A stretch of DNA of 64,000 nt. It comes from Hanleya hanleyi (lineage: Eukaryota; Mollusca; Polyplacophora; Lepidopleurida; Hanleyidae). Made by a program: the position numbers and the translations under genes. The notes below the pieces were generated by a model that saw only the letters and a list, made by a program, of their open reading frames with translations, did not search any database and was not told where the DNA came from. How positions within the stretch are numbered: the first letter of the stretch is position 1; the number at the start of each line of letters is the position of its first letter. The stretch is taken from NCBI GenBank assembly GCA_036873755.1, contig JAVTVY010020625.1, positions 16,885-80,884 on the forward strand, given 5' to 3'. This document shows positions 1-12,887 of this stretch, piece by piece.

Positions 1-661
1 ATTGTTTACTTCCATTGAATCTAAATTACCCGTATTCCGTATGAATGTATTACGAATACATGTGTATTATACACAGTATTAGTTCATAAACTATAGTTAC
101 CGCGTATTAAAATAATCACATCAGCATTAAAACAATAGTCTCCGAATTGAAGATGTAATCAGCCTCAAACAGTCGTAATTTGGAGGTTTGTAGTCCATCT
201 TATGTTGTCACAAAAATTGACCAACCTTGATCACGAATCAGAAACAAATATGACATCTTGAATCAAAATGAATCCATTGTTTTCGACATCGCCATATGTG
301 ATTTGACGATATATCAAAATACCATTCTGGTTTGAAGGATATAATCTCATATTTTGAGATAGATAACTAATTTCCACCAAAAATCAACAAAGACAATAAA
401 CAACCGAAATCCCAATTTCAAACTTCCCTTGACGCTGCCCTGTGTGACGCTGACAACTTGGAATTTTTTTCTATATGAAACACAGGTTTTCTTGAAGAAC
501 TACATGTTTTGCTTCATAAACGTGGCAGCAATTAAGAGGAAACTTCGACATCAAGTATTTTGCCCATTTACCATTGGCAACTATAGGAAGAAATGTCCCA
601 GTAAATGATGTCCTTTTCCATATGTTTCTCATCTGGAATTATATCTTACAAATTTACAAGT
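1..661. other. Non-coding AT-rich DNA
   Basis: No convincing open reading frame, RNA gene or repeat was seen in this stretch. Confidence 0.5.
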
Positions 662-663
662 TA

Positions 664-975
664 CACAGCCAGAAAAAAGGTGATACTTATCACCCTAAAA
701 TGGTGATGACAGCATCACCCCCCAAAAAGGTGATGAGTTAGAGCCATTACCCATGTCCACCGTCGCCTTAAAAGGGTGATGGCTATCACCTAAAAGGGTG
801 ATCAGCAACGAGTGCAAATTTTAATGTCATCGCCCTAAAAGGGTGACGACCTGGCAATATCATCCTAAAAGGTTGGCGACATTAGCCATCACCCTTTTTC
901 ATCACCTTCAAATGGTGATGAACAGGCATCATCACCATAAAAAGGTGATGGGCCATCACCCTTTTTCTGGCTGTG
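664..975. mobile_element. TA-flanked foldback MITE rich in ATCACC/GGTGAT palindromes
   Basis: The ends are an inverted repeat: CACAGCCAGAAAAA on the left and its complement TTTTTCTGGCTGTG on the right, each bordered by TA (662-663 and 976-977). The interior is a string of short palindromes of the type ATCACCCTAAAAGGGTGAT. TA duplication and a short inverted repeat fit a non-autonomous Tc1/mariner-like element. There is no transposase. A degenerate relative made of the same palindromes lies at 46,436-46,650. Confidence 0.7.
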
Positions 976-977
976 TA

Positions 978-2876
978 CAATTCCGAAAAAATGTCTTAGA
1001 TGGGTTAAAAGATACACGTAGAAGCCGAACATTCTTTCCTTTTATACCGGTTATATAAATCACGAATGTTACTTCCGAAAATTTAGCAATTTTGATGCTG
1101 GTTATATGTTTCAAGTATTACGGTATTGTTTGGTTAATATTTGCATGAATTAATTTATCAACAACATACAACAACAACCTTTTATTTATAGACCTACATG
1201 ACAAATGTATTCCAACTAAAGAAAAAAATGATATGTGTTATATTAACATTGAGGCTTTTTTGTTTTGGAATATTGATTAGAAAACTATGGATCTGCGATT
1301 TTAGTACCAGCGTCAAAGTATAATATATGCACAAGGAAGGGGCAATAAAATAGGTATATTGCTACCATAAATTTCCTCGGGCAAAGTTATCAATATATAT
1401 TGCCTCTTGATATATGATATTGAGCTGTTAATGTCGTCAACAAGATTATCTGTACGCCTCACCGAACATACTGGTACCTGTCGTTTTTCACAGGTGTGCC
1501 GTGTGAAATGTTAAGGGCCAGGTTAAACACTTACACGGTATCGGTTACCTGTGCTCGGACCGGCGTCTTAAGTTACCCCTTATCTTCGCTCGAGATCGGC
1601 TGACGACGCCCCGGGCTTCGCGACCACATAAATGATCTTCGGTCGTACAGGTATCTTGCTGTGGGCGAGATGTTGAGAAGTCGGAGATAACATTGAATGA
1701 TATACCCGGGTGGCTCTCACACTGTGAAGCAGTCTTGCAGAAATTTCTATTTTTCCTGTCCTGTTGTGATGAGTTACGAAAATGATTTACTATATTTTAA
1801 GGTACATAATTCAACGCACCAGTTTGTTGGCAGAGTACTTGAAATGGTGCTGGAGTCGTGTCCTGTGCCCAGGTCAGCCTGTGTTTGTCTGTCAAGTCTA
1901 ACCATAGACATCATGCAGCAACTACTAATGGGAATAGCTGGACCATTGCATTACAAGGGATTTTACAGTTTACCGTTTGTGGCTGATGTGATGTTTACAA
2001 ACACGCCATGTTGCTCTGGCAAAGGTGTGAAGTTGAACAGTTTTGTTGTGTCTGAAGTTGCAAATTTGCAAGTTAACTTCGACTGTCACGCTGATCTCTG
2101 ATTGGGTGATGGGCTTTCAAACAGCCACTCAGCTAATGAAAATCAAAGAAACACACCAAACGAAATAAACATATTATCAGAAGTTGGCAACTTCAGATAG
2201 GAGGTGCAAATTTCTTGTCACGGAAAGATATCTTGACAAACTATTATGAAATCATCTGTAAGAGTTGTCAGGTCACCAGCTAATGTCACAATTGCGTCAT
2301 TAGCGGTTATTCAAGGTAGTGACGTTAGCTGGCGACTTTGTGCACAGATTCAACTTCTAGTGACACAATTGCGACAAATGTTTCATTAGTTTTGTTGATA
2401 TTGCATTTCCGCGTACCTTAGGAGCTACTTATGACGCAATTGCGACAATTGTGTCTGCAAGTTTTCGGATCACCAGCGAAATTGTTAGAAAAGCAGGCGA
2501 CTCTGTCAATCTACCAACGATACAATGTGTAAGCAATAATGTAACACACAAGTAAGCGCTCAGAATTTAACTTATGATTCATAAAAACGTCACAGGCGTC
2601 ACCAAAGTCAAACAACGAAACTAAATGTGACTAGATGGATTTCTAATTCTGCGTGGAAACGGAGATAGCATATGTTCAACCTGTAATCATCTTGGTCATC
2701 TATATAAGCGGTAAGACATGGATGGCGAACTATACGCAAAGGCCTGTGTGTTGGATTGTGTTTGTATCGATTAATTTCTGGTTGCATGCTTGTTGACATT
2801 AGTGGTTGATAGATATATTTATTTGCCATATAAGGCGCCACACTTGGAGCGAGTACATGTATATAAAAATTACAAA
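978..2876. other. Non-coding stretch with one unassigned ORF
   Basis: Mostly low-complexity AT-rich sequence. Around 2,270-2,500 there are repeated short motifs of the form CACAATTGCGTCA/GACGCAATTGCGAC, mutually inverted. Apart from the ORF at 1,697-2,101 nothing gene-like was recognised. Confidence 0.4.
1697..2101 (+). CDS. Unassigned 134-residue ORF, possibly not a gene
   Basis: An ATG-started frame of 134 codons that matches no family I recognise. It is moderately rich in cysteine and hydrophobic residues but shows no clear signal peptide, membrane segment or motif. It is longer than chance would usually give in this AT-rich context, yet has no supporting neighbours. It could be a single exon or a random frame. 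Confidence 0.15.
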   Translation: MIYPGGSHTVKQSCRNFYFSCPVVMSYENDLLYFKVHNSTHQFVGRVLEMVLESCPVPRSACVCLSSLTIDIMQQLLMGIAGPLHYKGFYSLPFVADVMFTNTPCCSGKGVKLNSFVVSEVANLQVNFDCHADL

Positions 2877-2998
2877 GGACATAAAATATACATAGCATAA
2901 GAGCACAATTATATTAAAAGCACAATCACATTACGTTCAAAGGACATAAAATATATATAGCATAAGAGCACAATTATATTAAGAGCACAATCACATTT
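2877..2998. repeat. 64-bp direct repeat, two copies
   Basis: Two head-to-tail copies of about 64 bp beginning GGACATAAAATATA and containing ATAGCATAAGAGCACAATTA, differing at a few bases. No coding content. Confidence 0.7.
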
Positions 2999-4040
2999 GA
3001 GAAGAATTACACAATTATATTACATTAAAAATAATTACATACCCCTATAAAAGCACCATGGCCCCAGACAAAACCCCATGATTCTACCATGGTTAAGCAT
3101 GACAAAACCATGGTTTTCTGGTCGAAAACAAGGCACACCTCCATAAGAGTAAAGGCACTACTGAATGAGACAGACCTATCGTAAAAAGATACTTCTTATA
3201 TTGAAGCATTCACGCACATAGCGTGAAAATTTGTGGATTTTCGGCAAATTTGTGGATTTTCGTTGAATTGATGTAGACTGTTAACCGTCCATGTCACGAT
3301 TGTATGACAATAAACAAATTGCAATACCAACTACTAATGACACGGTTATCTCAATTGTTCCATTTGTGGTTGACTCTGCTAGCAGATAACGGACAATTTC
3401 TCATCCGCAGGAACACCTTGCCACTTTGTTCAACACAACCGAGATCGTTCATGTTTTTCTCCCCCAAAAACAACACCTGCATGATTACGCAATTCATCGA
3501 TGTGACTTCAGTGGTCGGCTCCCAACAGCGAATCTATGTATAGCAGTAGCTAAGTTTCATAGCGTCTCTCTTCCTTGAGGGAAGGGAGATCCTTGAGGGA
3601 AGGGAGATGCTATGAATCTTAGCTAGTATAGCAGCAGTATTATGCAAACATATAGATGCGCTCATACTGGACCAAGGGTATCATGACATGACGAAGGGTT
3701 TAGACAGATATTTAGTTTCTGCATCCATTCGGGAATTCTCTGACAAGTTGGTAGACAAGTACAGTTGACCAATGTCCAGTTCTCCATTTAACGCTAAGTA
3801 GACGTACTTCGCCTGTCATTGCTGGTTTTATCCTGGCCAATCTTAATAAATTAATATCCTATCAATGCTCCCCAATCGTACATGTCGCTATATAAGCGAC
3901 ATATCCAAATGGGGAGCAGATAGGATTTAATTTTAATTAGATTGTATCCTGGCGTTACAATACAATACAATACAATACAATATGTTTATTGCACGACTCG
4001 TAAAATGGTAGACACGAGGAATTTGTTTGCCTATCCATTA
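2999..4040. other. Non-coding stretch with two hairpins and a microsatellite
   Basis: Two small inverted repeats are visible: 3,547-3,625 (arms beginning TAGCTAAG and ending CTTAGCTA, enclosing duplicated CCTTGAGGGAAGGGAGAT) and about 3,858-3,924 (arms around CCTATC...GCTCCCC with loop region TGTCGCTATATAAGCGACA). A (TACAA)n microsatellite lies at 3,957-3,982. No gene was seen. Confidence 0.5.
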
Positions 4041-4050
4041 CGTCAGATCA

Positions 4051-4201
4051 CAGGGGCTCGTTACCGTTGTTAAATGGTTAAATAGGTTGATTATAGGGGG
4101 GGGTGGAGGTCGGTAATAAAAGAGGCTCTTTTATTACCGACCTCGACCCCCCCCCCTATAATCAACCTATTTAACCATTTAACAACGGTAACGAGCCCCT
4201 G
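4051..4201. mobile_element. Near-perfect 151-bp foldback element
   Basis: The sequence from CAGGGGCTCG to CGAGCCCCTG is almost wholly self-complementary, with its centre at AAAAGAG-G-CTCTTTT. It is flanked by the imperfect direct repeats CGTCAGATCA (4,041-4,050) and CGTCGGATCA (4,204-4,213), which would be the target duplication. No coding capacity. The superfamily is uncertain. Confidence 0.6.
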
Positions 4202-4213
4202 TGCGTCGGATCA

Positions 4214-5204
4214 AAGAAATCCATCTATTGCGCAATCCATATATATGTTTTTCCCCAAAACAACAGCTGCACGATTGCGTAATAGATAGATTTTTTTCTA
4301 ACAAACAACACCTGCAAAACAAATGCTTGTCCAATACATATAGGTGACGCTTTCGCAACATAGACAATCGTCAATGGTCGCTCCTCCACCTGCACACGCC
4401 ATTTATTAAATGCTGCTGTTCTTACACTGCTTACAGGAACTCTCGTGCTGCTGAACAAACCATAAAACACGCAACAAGTGAAAACGAAACCATTGTTGTC
4501 TTTAAATAACCTAGTTTTGACGAGTATTATGCAATTCAACAGTTCGTTAAATCATTCTCTGCACGAATATTTACATTGTATTGCGTTTGCACCGTATACG
4601 GGTATAATTAACCTTGTATGAAGGCAATTGACCTGGCATTTCTGTCAATTATGACGTAATAGCGTTCTACCACGTGCACCTGGGTAGAAGAATGAATCAT
4701 TGGTCTATTGGTAATAATACATGCTATGTAATATTTCGCCAATTGTGCGAATAGAAGGTTAGATATTTTTCTGATAAGAATGTGAGAATTACCCTGATGA
4801 GTGGGATCTGATTATGTGTGGGGCAGTTTGAGAGGAACGGCCTGTTCGCACGACCAATGCCCATCGCGGTGCGATGAAGTGCTCAAGTACATCCATCCAT
4901 CCATCCACCCAGTGCAGGGAGCGAAATTCGTCAAAGAACAACAGTTCATGGCAATCCCATGGCAAATCGTGTTACAAAAAATCATGCTTCGTTATATTTC
5001 TGTCAAACTGGTATTGGTTAGCCAAATTTCAGTGTGGTCTCGACTATCAAACTCTGTTCGATCACATGATAACCGGAACACAAGAGGCGAGGATGAACGT
5101 TATACGGTAGCTCGCCTTGCACAGAAAACACATGCAAAAATGCACTACTCTTCAAATAAATTATTATTAATGCTCAGCCAACATGCAGGGGTTGCAGACC
5201 CACT
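4214..5204. other. Non-coding stretch
   Basis: Several short open frames occur on both strands (for example 139 codons at 4,801-5,220 +), but none resembles a protein family and they overlap one another. A short (CATC)n run lies near 4,893. Nothing else was recognised. Confidence 0.4.
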
Positions 5205-6995
5205 GTGCCATGATAGATGATAGAAACCACAGAGCATGATATGTCATGATAGATGGTAGAATGCGCAGGATATGGTATAACATATTAGATGACAAAATGC
5301 ACAGAACATGATAGGACATACATGTATTTATGTGAGGGAATCCACGGGAAAACATGATGTGAAAGATGGCAGAATGCTCAGAACATGGTATGACATAATA
5401 AATGACAGAATCTATTGAAAGACATGGAGTGATGGATGACAAAATGCACAGAAAATGTTATGACATAATAATGACATAATCCATGGAAAGACATGACGTG
5501 ATAGATGACAGAATGCACAAAACATGGTATGATATTATAGATAACAGAATCCATGAAAATACCTGGTATGATTGATGACAGAATGCTCAGAACATGGTAT
5601 GACATAATAGATGACAGAATCCATGGAAGTATATGACGTGATAGATGGCAGAATGCACAGAACATGGTATGACATAATAGATGACAGAATCCATGGAAGT
5701 ATATGACGTGATAGATGGCAGAATGCACAGAACATGTTATGACATAATAGATGACAGAATCCATGGGAAGACATGGCGTGATAGATGACCAAATTCACAG
5801 AACATGGTATGACATAAAAGATGACCTAATCCATGGAAAGACATGACGTGATAGATGGCAAAATGCCCAGAACATGTTATGACATAACAGATGACAGAAT
5901 CCATGGAAAGACATGGTGTGATAGATAACAAAATGCAGAGAACATGGTATGACATAATAGATGACAGATTTTATGTAGAGACAAAATGCACAGAATATAT
6001 GGTATGACATAATAGATGAGAGAGTATATGGAAAGACATGGCGTGATAGATGATAAAATGCACAGAATATGATATGACATAATAGATGACAGAATCCATG
6101 TAAAGACATGGCGTGATAGATGATAAAATGCACAGAACATGGTGACATAATAGATGACAGAATCCATAGAAAGACATGGCGTGATAGATGATAAAATGCA
6201 CAGAACATGGTATGACATAATAGATGACAGAATTCATGGAGAGACATGCCAAGATAAATGACAGAATGCACAGAACATATGGTATGACATAATAGATGAG
6301 AGAGTATATGGAAAGACATGGCGTGATAGATGATAAAATGCACAGAATATGCTATGACATAATAGATGACAGAATCCATGTAAAGACATGGCGTGATAGA
6401 TGATAAAATGCACAGAACATGGTGACATAATAGATGACAGAATCCATAGAAAGACATGGCGTGATAGATGATAAAATGCACAGAACATGGTATGACATAA
6501 TAGATGACAGAATCGATGTAAAGACATGGCGTGATAGATGATAAAATGCACAGAACATGGTGACATAATAGATGGCAGAATCCATGGAAGACATGGTGTG
6601 ATAGATAACAAAATGCACAGAACATGATTTCATGTAAAGACAAAATGCACAGAACATATGGCATGACATAATAGATGAGAGAGTATATGGAAAGACATGG
6701 CTTGATAGATGACAAAATGCACAGAATATGGTATAACATAATAGATGACAGAATCCATGTAAAGACATGACTTAATATATGACAAAATGCACAGAGCATG
6801 GTGACATAATAGATGACAGAACCCATGGAAAGACATGGCGTGATAGATGATAAAATGCACAGAACACGGTATGACATAATAGATGACAGAATCCATGAAG
6901 AGACATGCCAAGATAAATGACAGAATGCACAGAACATGGTATGACATAATAGATGACAGATTCCATGGAAAGTCATGGCGTGATGTATGCATTAA
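5205..6995. repeat. 70-bp tandem satellite, about 25 copies, with higher-order structure
   Basis: The unit reads roughly ACATAATAGATGACAGAATC...GCACAGAACATGGTATG and is 70 bp, with 66-bp variants lacking TATG. An exact 280-bp higher-order period is visible: GGTATGACATAATAGATGAG at 6,001 and again at 6,281, with a related copy at 6,660. Long minus-strand frames here (up to 393 codons, Cys/His-rich) are simply the repeat read through and are not taken as genes. Confidence 0.9.
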
Positions 6996-7500
6996 GGTGC
7001 AGGAATGGTTATTATTGTCTCGCATGCTATTTAGCAGATCTGCTACTTTGCAAATAATTTCTAAAATCAGTGATATTTAGAAAGGGGTGTGCTACTTTGA
7101 AGATAATTTCTAGGATTACTGCTAGTTAGCACTTTGACTTGCCTGTTCCCAAAGGAAATATATTGTATAATTAGCACAAATGCTAAATATTGAATATTTC
7201 TTTCTAAATTGCAGCCAGAAGAAATATTCAATATTTATGATAACTCGCAAACGCAAATTGTCGGACTGCCTCTCCAGAAAGATAATATATTGTATAATTA
7301 GCACAAATGCTAAATATTGAATATTTATTCTAAATTGCAGCCATGATAAATATTGAATATTTCTTCTAAATCGCAGCTCCAAATTGTCCGATTGCCTCTC
7401 CTTAAAGAAAACATATTGTATAATTAGCACAAAGGCTACATATTTTCAATCTTGCATGGACTGGTGAATAAGGTTTAATGCAGTCCTACACCTTATTTGC
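6996..7500. repeat. AT-rich dispersed repeats around TGCTAAATATTGAATAT
   Basis: Three to four irregular copies of a block containing TTGTATAATTAGCACAAATGC and TAAATATTGAATATTTCTTC, ending in CAAATTGTC(C/G)GA(T/C)TGCCTCTCC. The core TGCTAAATATTGAATAT is shared with the 88-bp satellite at 8.5-9.8 kb, suggesting common origin. Confidence 0.6.
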
Positions 7501-7504
7501 TGGT

Positions 7505-7719
7505 CTGTGCAACTCCTCTGACAATAACAGGGATTATTCTATCGTTCTTCCTGGCTTCCTGGTTAAACAACGCGCATGCGCTGTTATGTAAGGATTTTTA
7601 AGACAGTCGCAAGTACATTTTCATTTGTGGTCTGTGCAACTCCACTCAGACAATAACAGATTATTCTATCGTTCTTCCTGGTTAAACAACGCGCATGTGC
7701 TGGTATATAGACTGTTTAA
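7505..7719. repeat. Two-copy direct repeat (about 130-bp spacing) adjoining the piggyBac-like insertion
   Basis: Two copies of a block with GTGCAACTCC, CAATAACAG, ATTATTCTATCGTTCTTCCT and AACAACGCGCATG. The first copy continues into TTTTTAAGACAGTC (TTAA at 7,598-7,601). The second copy is broken at the equivalent TTAA by the element at 7,720-8,313, so copy one preserves the empty site. Confidence 0.7.
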
Positions 7720-8313
7720 CCCTATCTGGCTTGGGCTTTTGGGGACCTGTCGTGGCCTAGGGCGGTGGGGGGGGGGGGGCGGAATGGCCCTCCCTAATTA
7801 TTTTTCTGACCCCTTGAGCTAGGGGGCTGAAACTTACCACACTATACCCTTGGGTCAAGCTCTACCACAAAATGTAAAAAAATCCAAGATGGCCGACTTG
7901 ATGACGTCACAGTGACGTCATTTTCAAAAACGACATTTTTTGGTCGATTTATCGATCAGATTTTCCGAATTTTTTATTTATGCAATTTCCCTGCAAAAAC
8001 AGCATGATAAATTAGTAAATATTAATGTGATGTGAAATAAAATAGTTTTTATCCACTTTTCATCGCAGAAAATCAGAAATTTTGAAGAAATATGACAAAA
8101 ACATCACTTTTCTGGGACCGACATGGCCGCCATCTTGAATTTACCCATGATCCTTTCGTCGGGGGTCATACAAATAGGCTCAAAATGACCCCAATATGAT
8201 AAACTATAAAGTCACGAAGTTTCAGCTCTCCATTTTTTTGTCGTTCCGAAGATAGCGCAGAAAGTTTGGTAGGGGGGGCATAATGCCACCCCCCCCCCCC
8301 AGGCCAGGTAGGG
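7720..8313. mobile_element. piggyBac-like non-autonomous element, 594 bp
   Basis: It is flanked by TTAA on both sides (7,716-7,719 and 8,314-8,317) and has inverted ends CCCTATCTGGCTTGGG and the complement of CCCTACCTGGCCTGGG, followed by long G/C homopolymers. TTAA target duplication with CCCT...AGGG ends is the piggyBac signature. No transposase is encoded. The interior contains AAGATGGCCG and two TGACGTCA-type CRE motifs near 7,902-7,920. Confidence 0.85.
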
Positions 8314-8317
8314 TTAA

Positions 8318-8544
8318 GACAGTCCCAGATAATGCTTGATTGGTGCCTACAGAACGGGCGATATAAAGGCAACCTCACTGATGCACACAGCTGACATGTA
8401 TTCAGACTTACTGGCACTACAAACCAATCACTCAACGATGACCGAAGGTGTTTCGGAGACAATCGGTCCCTTTCATTGTAATTTCGAAAGAAACAAAACG
8501 TCAAAAACAACATCTTCCTTTGGTACTTGATTGCAACAATCAAA
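8318..8544. other. Short spacer between element and satellite
   Basis: Continues the interrupted repeat flank (GACAGTCCCAG). No gene was seen. Confidence 0.4.
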
Positions 8545-9815
8545 TTATATTCTAATCAGATGATATTATAAAGGTGCTAAATATTGAATATATTGTCCTT
8601 TCTCCGACACGGTGTTACAGATATTTTAATGCGAATCTCTTCTAATTATAGTAGATTATAAATGTGCTAAATATTGAATATATTGTCTTTTCTCTGAAAA
8701 GACTCTTGTGGATATTTAACTGCGAATCTCTTCTATTTAGTATAGATTATAAAAGTGCTAAATATTGAATATATTGTCTTTTCCCAGACGCCAGCTACAT
8801 ATTTGAGTGCGAATCTTTTCTAATTATATGATATTATAAAGGTGCTAAATATTGAATATATTGTCTTTTCCCAGACGCCAGATAGATACTTAACTGCGAA
8901 TCTCTTCTAATTATATCAAAGTGCTCAATATTGAAAATATTGTCTTTCCCAGACGCCAGCTACATATTTAACTGCGAATCTTTTCTAATTATATGATATT
9001 ATCAAAGTGCTAAATATTCAATATATTGTCTTTCCCAGACGCCAGCTACATATTTAACTGCGAATCTTTTCTAATTATATGATATTATAAAGGTGCTAAA
9101 TATTGAATATATTGTCTTTTCCCAGACGCCAGATAGATACTTAACTGCGAATCTCTTCTAATTTGATGATATTATCAAAGTGCTAAATATTCAATATATT
9201 GTCTGCTCTCAAACGTCACCTACATATTTAAATGCGAATATATTCTAATTAGATGATATTATAAAGGTGCTAAATATTGAATATATTGTCCTTTCTCCGA
9301 CACGGTGTTACAGATATTTTGATGCGAATCTCTTCTAATTATATTAGATTATAAAAGTGCTAAATATTGAATATATTGTCTTTTCTCCGGAAGGGTCTTG
9401 TGGATATTTAACTGCGAATCTCTTCTAATTATATGATATTATCAAAGTGCTAAATATTGAATATATTGTCTTTCCCAGACGCCAGCTACATATTTAACTG
9501 CGAATCTTTTCTAATTATATGATATTATAAAGGTGCTAAATATTGAATATACTGTCTTTTCCCAGACGCCAGATAGATACTTAACTGCGAATCTCTTCTA
9601 ATTAGATGATATTATCAAAGTGCTAAATATTCAATATATTGTCTGCTCTCAGACGTCAGCTACATATTTATGTGCGAATCTATTCTAATTAGATAATATT
9701 ATAAAGGTGCTAAATGTTGAATATATTGTCCTTTCTCCGACACGGTGCTACAGATATTTTAATGCGAATATATTCTAATTAGACTAGATTATAAAAGTGC
9801 TAAATATTGAATATA
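8545..9815. repeat. 88-bp tandem satellite, about 15 copies
   Basis: The unit contains GGTGCTAAATATTGAATATA, TTGTCTTTTCCCAGACGCCA, TAACTGCGAATCTCTTCTAA and TTATATGATATTATAAA. At least three subtypes alternate (CCAGACGCCAG, TCCGACACGG and TCAGACGTCAG versions), giving a loose higher-order pattern. AT-rich and non-coding. Confidence 0.9.
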
Positions 9816-9966
9816 GATGCTATTAAAGTAACCCACTTTTCTGCCTACTGCGAAGTTTAGCAAAAATATCTGCACAATATTGCCAAGTATGCTATATAGC
9901 ACCATGTTAAAGCATAGGAAATTTGAAAAGTATCTAAAAAAAAGCCAATCCTGCACCTAACTCGGT

Positions 9967-10843
9967 ACCGCGGTTCGTTCCATGCAGTCACCTGGATCGA
10001 GGATACCTCGTACATCGTTTTTAATTAGCCAAATGATTGACAGAATAAATCTGCTCCAGACTCGTCGAGAACGCACGAGTTTTCCATAGCTACAAAAAAG
10101 TAGCTAAAAAACATCTTAGTTTACTGATATTGGTCAGGGAACATTCTCATCAAATTGTATACTTGCCACTCTCAGCCTATGATTGCACTGAGGTTGAAAC
10201 CGCAACGCACAACATTTGTGCATATGGCTCTCTGCCAATCAGCATCGTCCGCTTGTAAACGGAGCGAAGAGGGCTCAGCTAAACAAGACGTAGTACCACG
10301 TGTACTTGTGTAATGATTTAGCATACAAATTGTTGATTCTTGTACAAGACATAGATGCACCCCATCTCTCTCGTATGCAGCTACATGCTCCCTGTGTCGA
10401 TCAAAATCGATACAGACCGAATGCGCATGCGCGTCTCATTTTTCTGCTCAGTGTAGTCAGAGGGTGTTACATGGAATTTTAATCGGTTACAAACTCTGAT
10501 ATTGGGAGAATAGTGAGAGAAGTACTTTGTTGAAACTAGAAACTTATGTGAACACGAAAACACAAATTATGTAGGACTGTCTGCATTTCCAAAGGAAAAA
10601 GATTTAACCGTTCATGTCATAGTCAGTTTAACAATTACAGTTGATCAAAGAATTTGACTGGATAATTAATTGAGTCAAATGAGACATCAGACTAACAACT
10701 GACTTTGATCACGTGTCATACGAGTGCAGGTATAATATATTCGGTTCGAAAGGAGAAAACTGCCTTTCAGTTCAAACAAATCGAGTTGGACGCAAAAGCA
10801 AGATAACGCGTTGTCGAGGAAACTGAACGTAATTCGAAAGCGT
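9967..10843 (+). repeat. Direct duplication, copy A (about 0.88 kb)
   Basis: Runs from TACCGCGGTTCGTTCCATGCA to GAACGTAATTCGAAAGCGTA and is repeated at 11,011-11,883 with scattered substitutions. Neither copy has the TG...CA ends or primer-binding site expected of LTRs. Short frames inside are not recognisable. Confidence 0.8.
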
Positions 10844-11010
10844 ATCAGACGACTAATTAAATATGGACAGACTTCAGGATCGAGTATTCAACAGCGTAAC
10901 ATCGCCTATCAAAGTGTCTAATTCTTGAGTTATCGCTAAATAACGCGAGACGAATCAGTCAGTCACAATGGGTTTCACATCACCCAAAACGATCAGCTCG
11001 ACATGTTGTC
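10844..11010. other. 167-bp spacer between the duplicate copies
   Basis: Unique sequence, no feature recognised. Confidence 0.5.
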
Positions 11011-11883
11011 TACCGCGGTTCGTTTCATGCAGTCACCTGAAGCGAGGATATCCCGTACATCGTTTTTAATTAGTCAAATGATTGACAGAATAAATTTGTT
11101 CCAGACTCGGCGAGAACGCACGAGTTTTCCATAGCTACAAAAAAGTAGCTAAAAAACATCTTAGTTTACTGATATTGGTCAGAGAACATTATCATTAAAT
11201 TGTATACCTGCCACTCTCAGCCTATGATTGCACTGAGGTTGAAACCGCAACGCACAACATTTGTGCATATGGCTCTCTGCCAATCAGCATCGTCCGCTTG
11301 TGAACGGAGCGAAGAGGGCTCAGCTAAACAAGACGGAGTACCACGTGTACTTGGTTAATGATTTAGCATACCAATTGTTCATTCTTTTACAAGATATAGA
11401 TGCACACCATCTCTCGTATACAGATACATGCTCTCTGTGTCGATCAAAATCGATACAGACCGAATGCGTATGCGCGTCTCGTTTTTCTGCTCAGTGTAGT
11501 CAGAGGATGTTACACGGACTTTTAATCGGTTACAAACTCTGACATTGGAAGAATGGTGAGAGAAGTACTTTGTTGAAACTAGAAACTTATATGTACACGA
11601 ACACAAAAATATGCAGGACTGTCTGTACTTCCAAAGGAAAAAGATTTAACCGTTCATGTCAGTCAGTTTAACGATTACAGTTGATCAAAGACTGACTGGA
11701 TAATTAATTGAATCAAATGAGACATCAGACTAACAACTGCCTTTGATGACGTATCATACGAGTGCAGGTGTAATATATTCGCTTCGGAAGGAGAAAACTG
11801 CCTTTCAGTTCAAACAAATCGAGTTGGACGCAAAAGCAAGATAACGCGTTGTCGAGGAAATTGAACGTAATTCAAAAGCGTAC
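11011..11883 (+). repeat. Direct duplication, copy B (about 0.87 kb)
   Basis: Second copy of the 9,967-10,843 segment in the same orientation. Both contain the GAAAACTGCCTTTCAGTTCA and AACGCGTTGTCGAGGAAA blocks near their right ends. Substitutions and small indels are spread evenly, so the duplication is not very recent. Confidence 0.8.
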
Positions 11884-12887
11884 GCATTCTACCATGGATA
11901 CTGGGCTGTATTTAATTTACCACTTATCGCCTGGGTGTATATCTATAATCCTATATCTTTATCTGACTGCGTTTGTGATTACTTCACTTGACATATGTCA
12001 TTACCGGGGAAGTTATGTCAGATTTTTCAGTTGCTCCGGGTGAACGGCGAAATTAAACTACAAGGTGCGGTTATAAAACTCTTAATGGCACTATTACACT
12101 CTTTCATCTATTATACCGATTCATCCAGGCGATTAGATTAAAAAGTTTTATTTGAGAATTTGGGAAAACTCCGCTATCTATACGAGATGACAAAATGATT
12201 ATTTGTTATGGTTTTGTATATATTTATGTACCTCACGTGACCTCTAGGGTTGGATATTGCCAGCGGGCAGTCTGTGTGTGCGAGCCCTGTAGGCTCATAA
12301 ATTGTGGATATAGGCAGTTCATACGGAAGATGACAGGCAAATACATATAAAGTGGATATCTACTCGCACCACACTGAAGTGTTCTATCGGCGTAATTAAG
12401 GATTGCAGGATGTACAACCCATGATAACTCAATATTAACATCTTCAAATTTATTATGATCATATATCACTTGAAATGTTTGACTTAAGCTTCTGTCAAGT
12501 CTAAGAGGTTAGGCGAAAAAAAGTATTTTGTTTCTTTTAATTTTGTGGGTTTTTTAAAATTCTGACACAGTCACTATTCAGGACTGTGACATTGCGTAGC
12601 CAACATGTAACCATCTGGGTCATCTATCCGCGGTAAGACTGACCCTGGGATCGTGTGTATCCATTTTTAGCCTACTTTCGGCAACCATATGAGGGAATTC
12701 CCCGAAATCAACACCACGTTATGTCGTCAGCCAATCAGGTAAACTCCACCGACGTAGCCCCAAAGTTACCCACCATTTTCGAGTCATACTCGTTCAAAAT
12801 TACAGATCTACAACACCTCTTGAATGATACGGAAGTTATTCATATCTGTATCTTTTGTAAGCTCAGACAAGGGCGAGTGAGTAGTAG
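11884..12887. other. Non-coding stretch
   Basis: Short frames only (for example 78 codons at 12,233-12,469 - and 79 at 12,655-12,894 +), none resembling a family. No repeat was recognised. Confidence 0.4.

Noticed and set aside
5795..6976. 393-codon Cys/His-rich minus-strand frame
   Set aside because: It is the 70-bp satellite translated; overlapping frames of similar composition occur throughout the array.
5205..9815. Tandem arrays considered as CRISPR
   Set aside because: Units are contiguous without unique spacers and the context is an animal genome.
9967..11883. Possible LTR retrotransposon (two 0.87-kb direct repeats)
   Set aside because: Only 167 bp lie between the copies, there are no TG...CA ends, no primer-binding site and no gag/pol.
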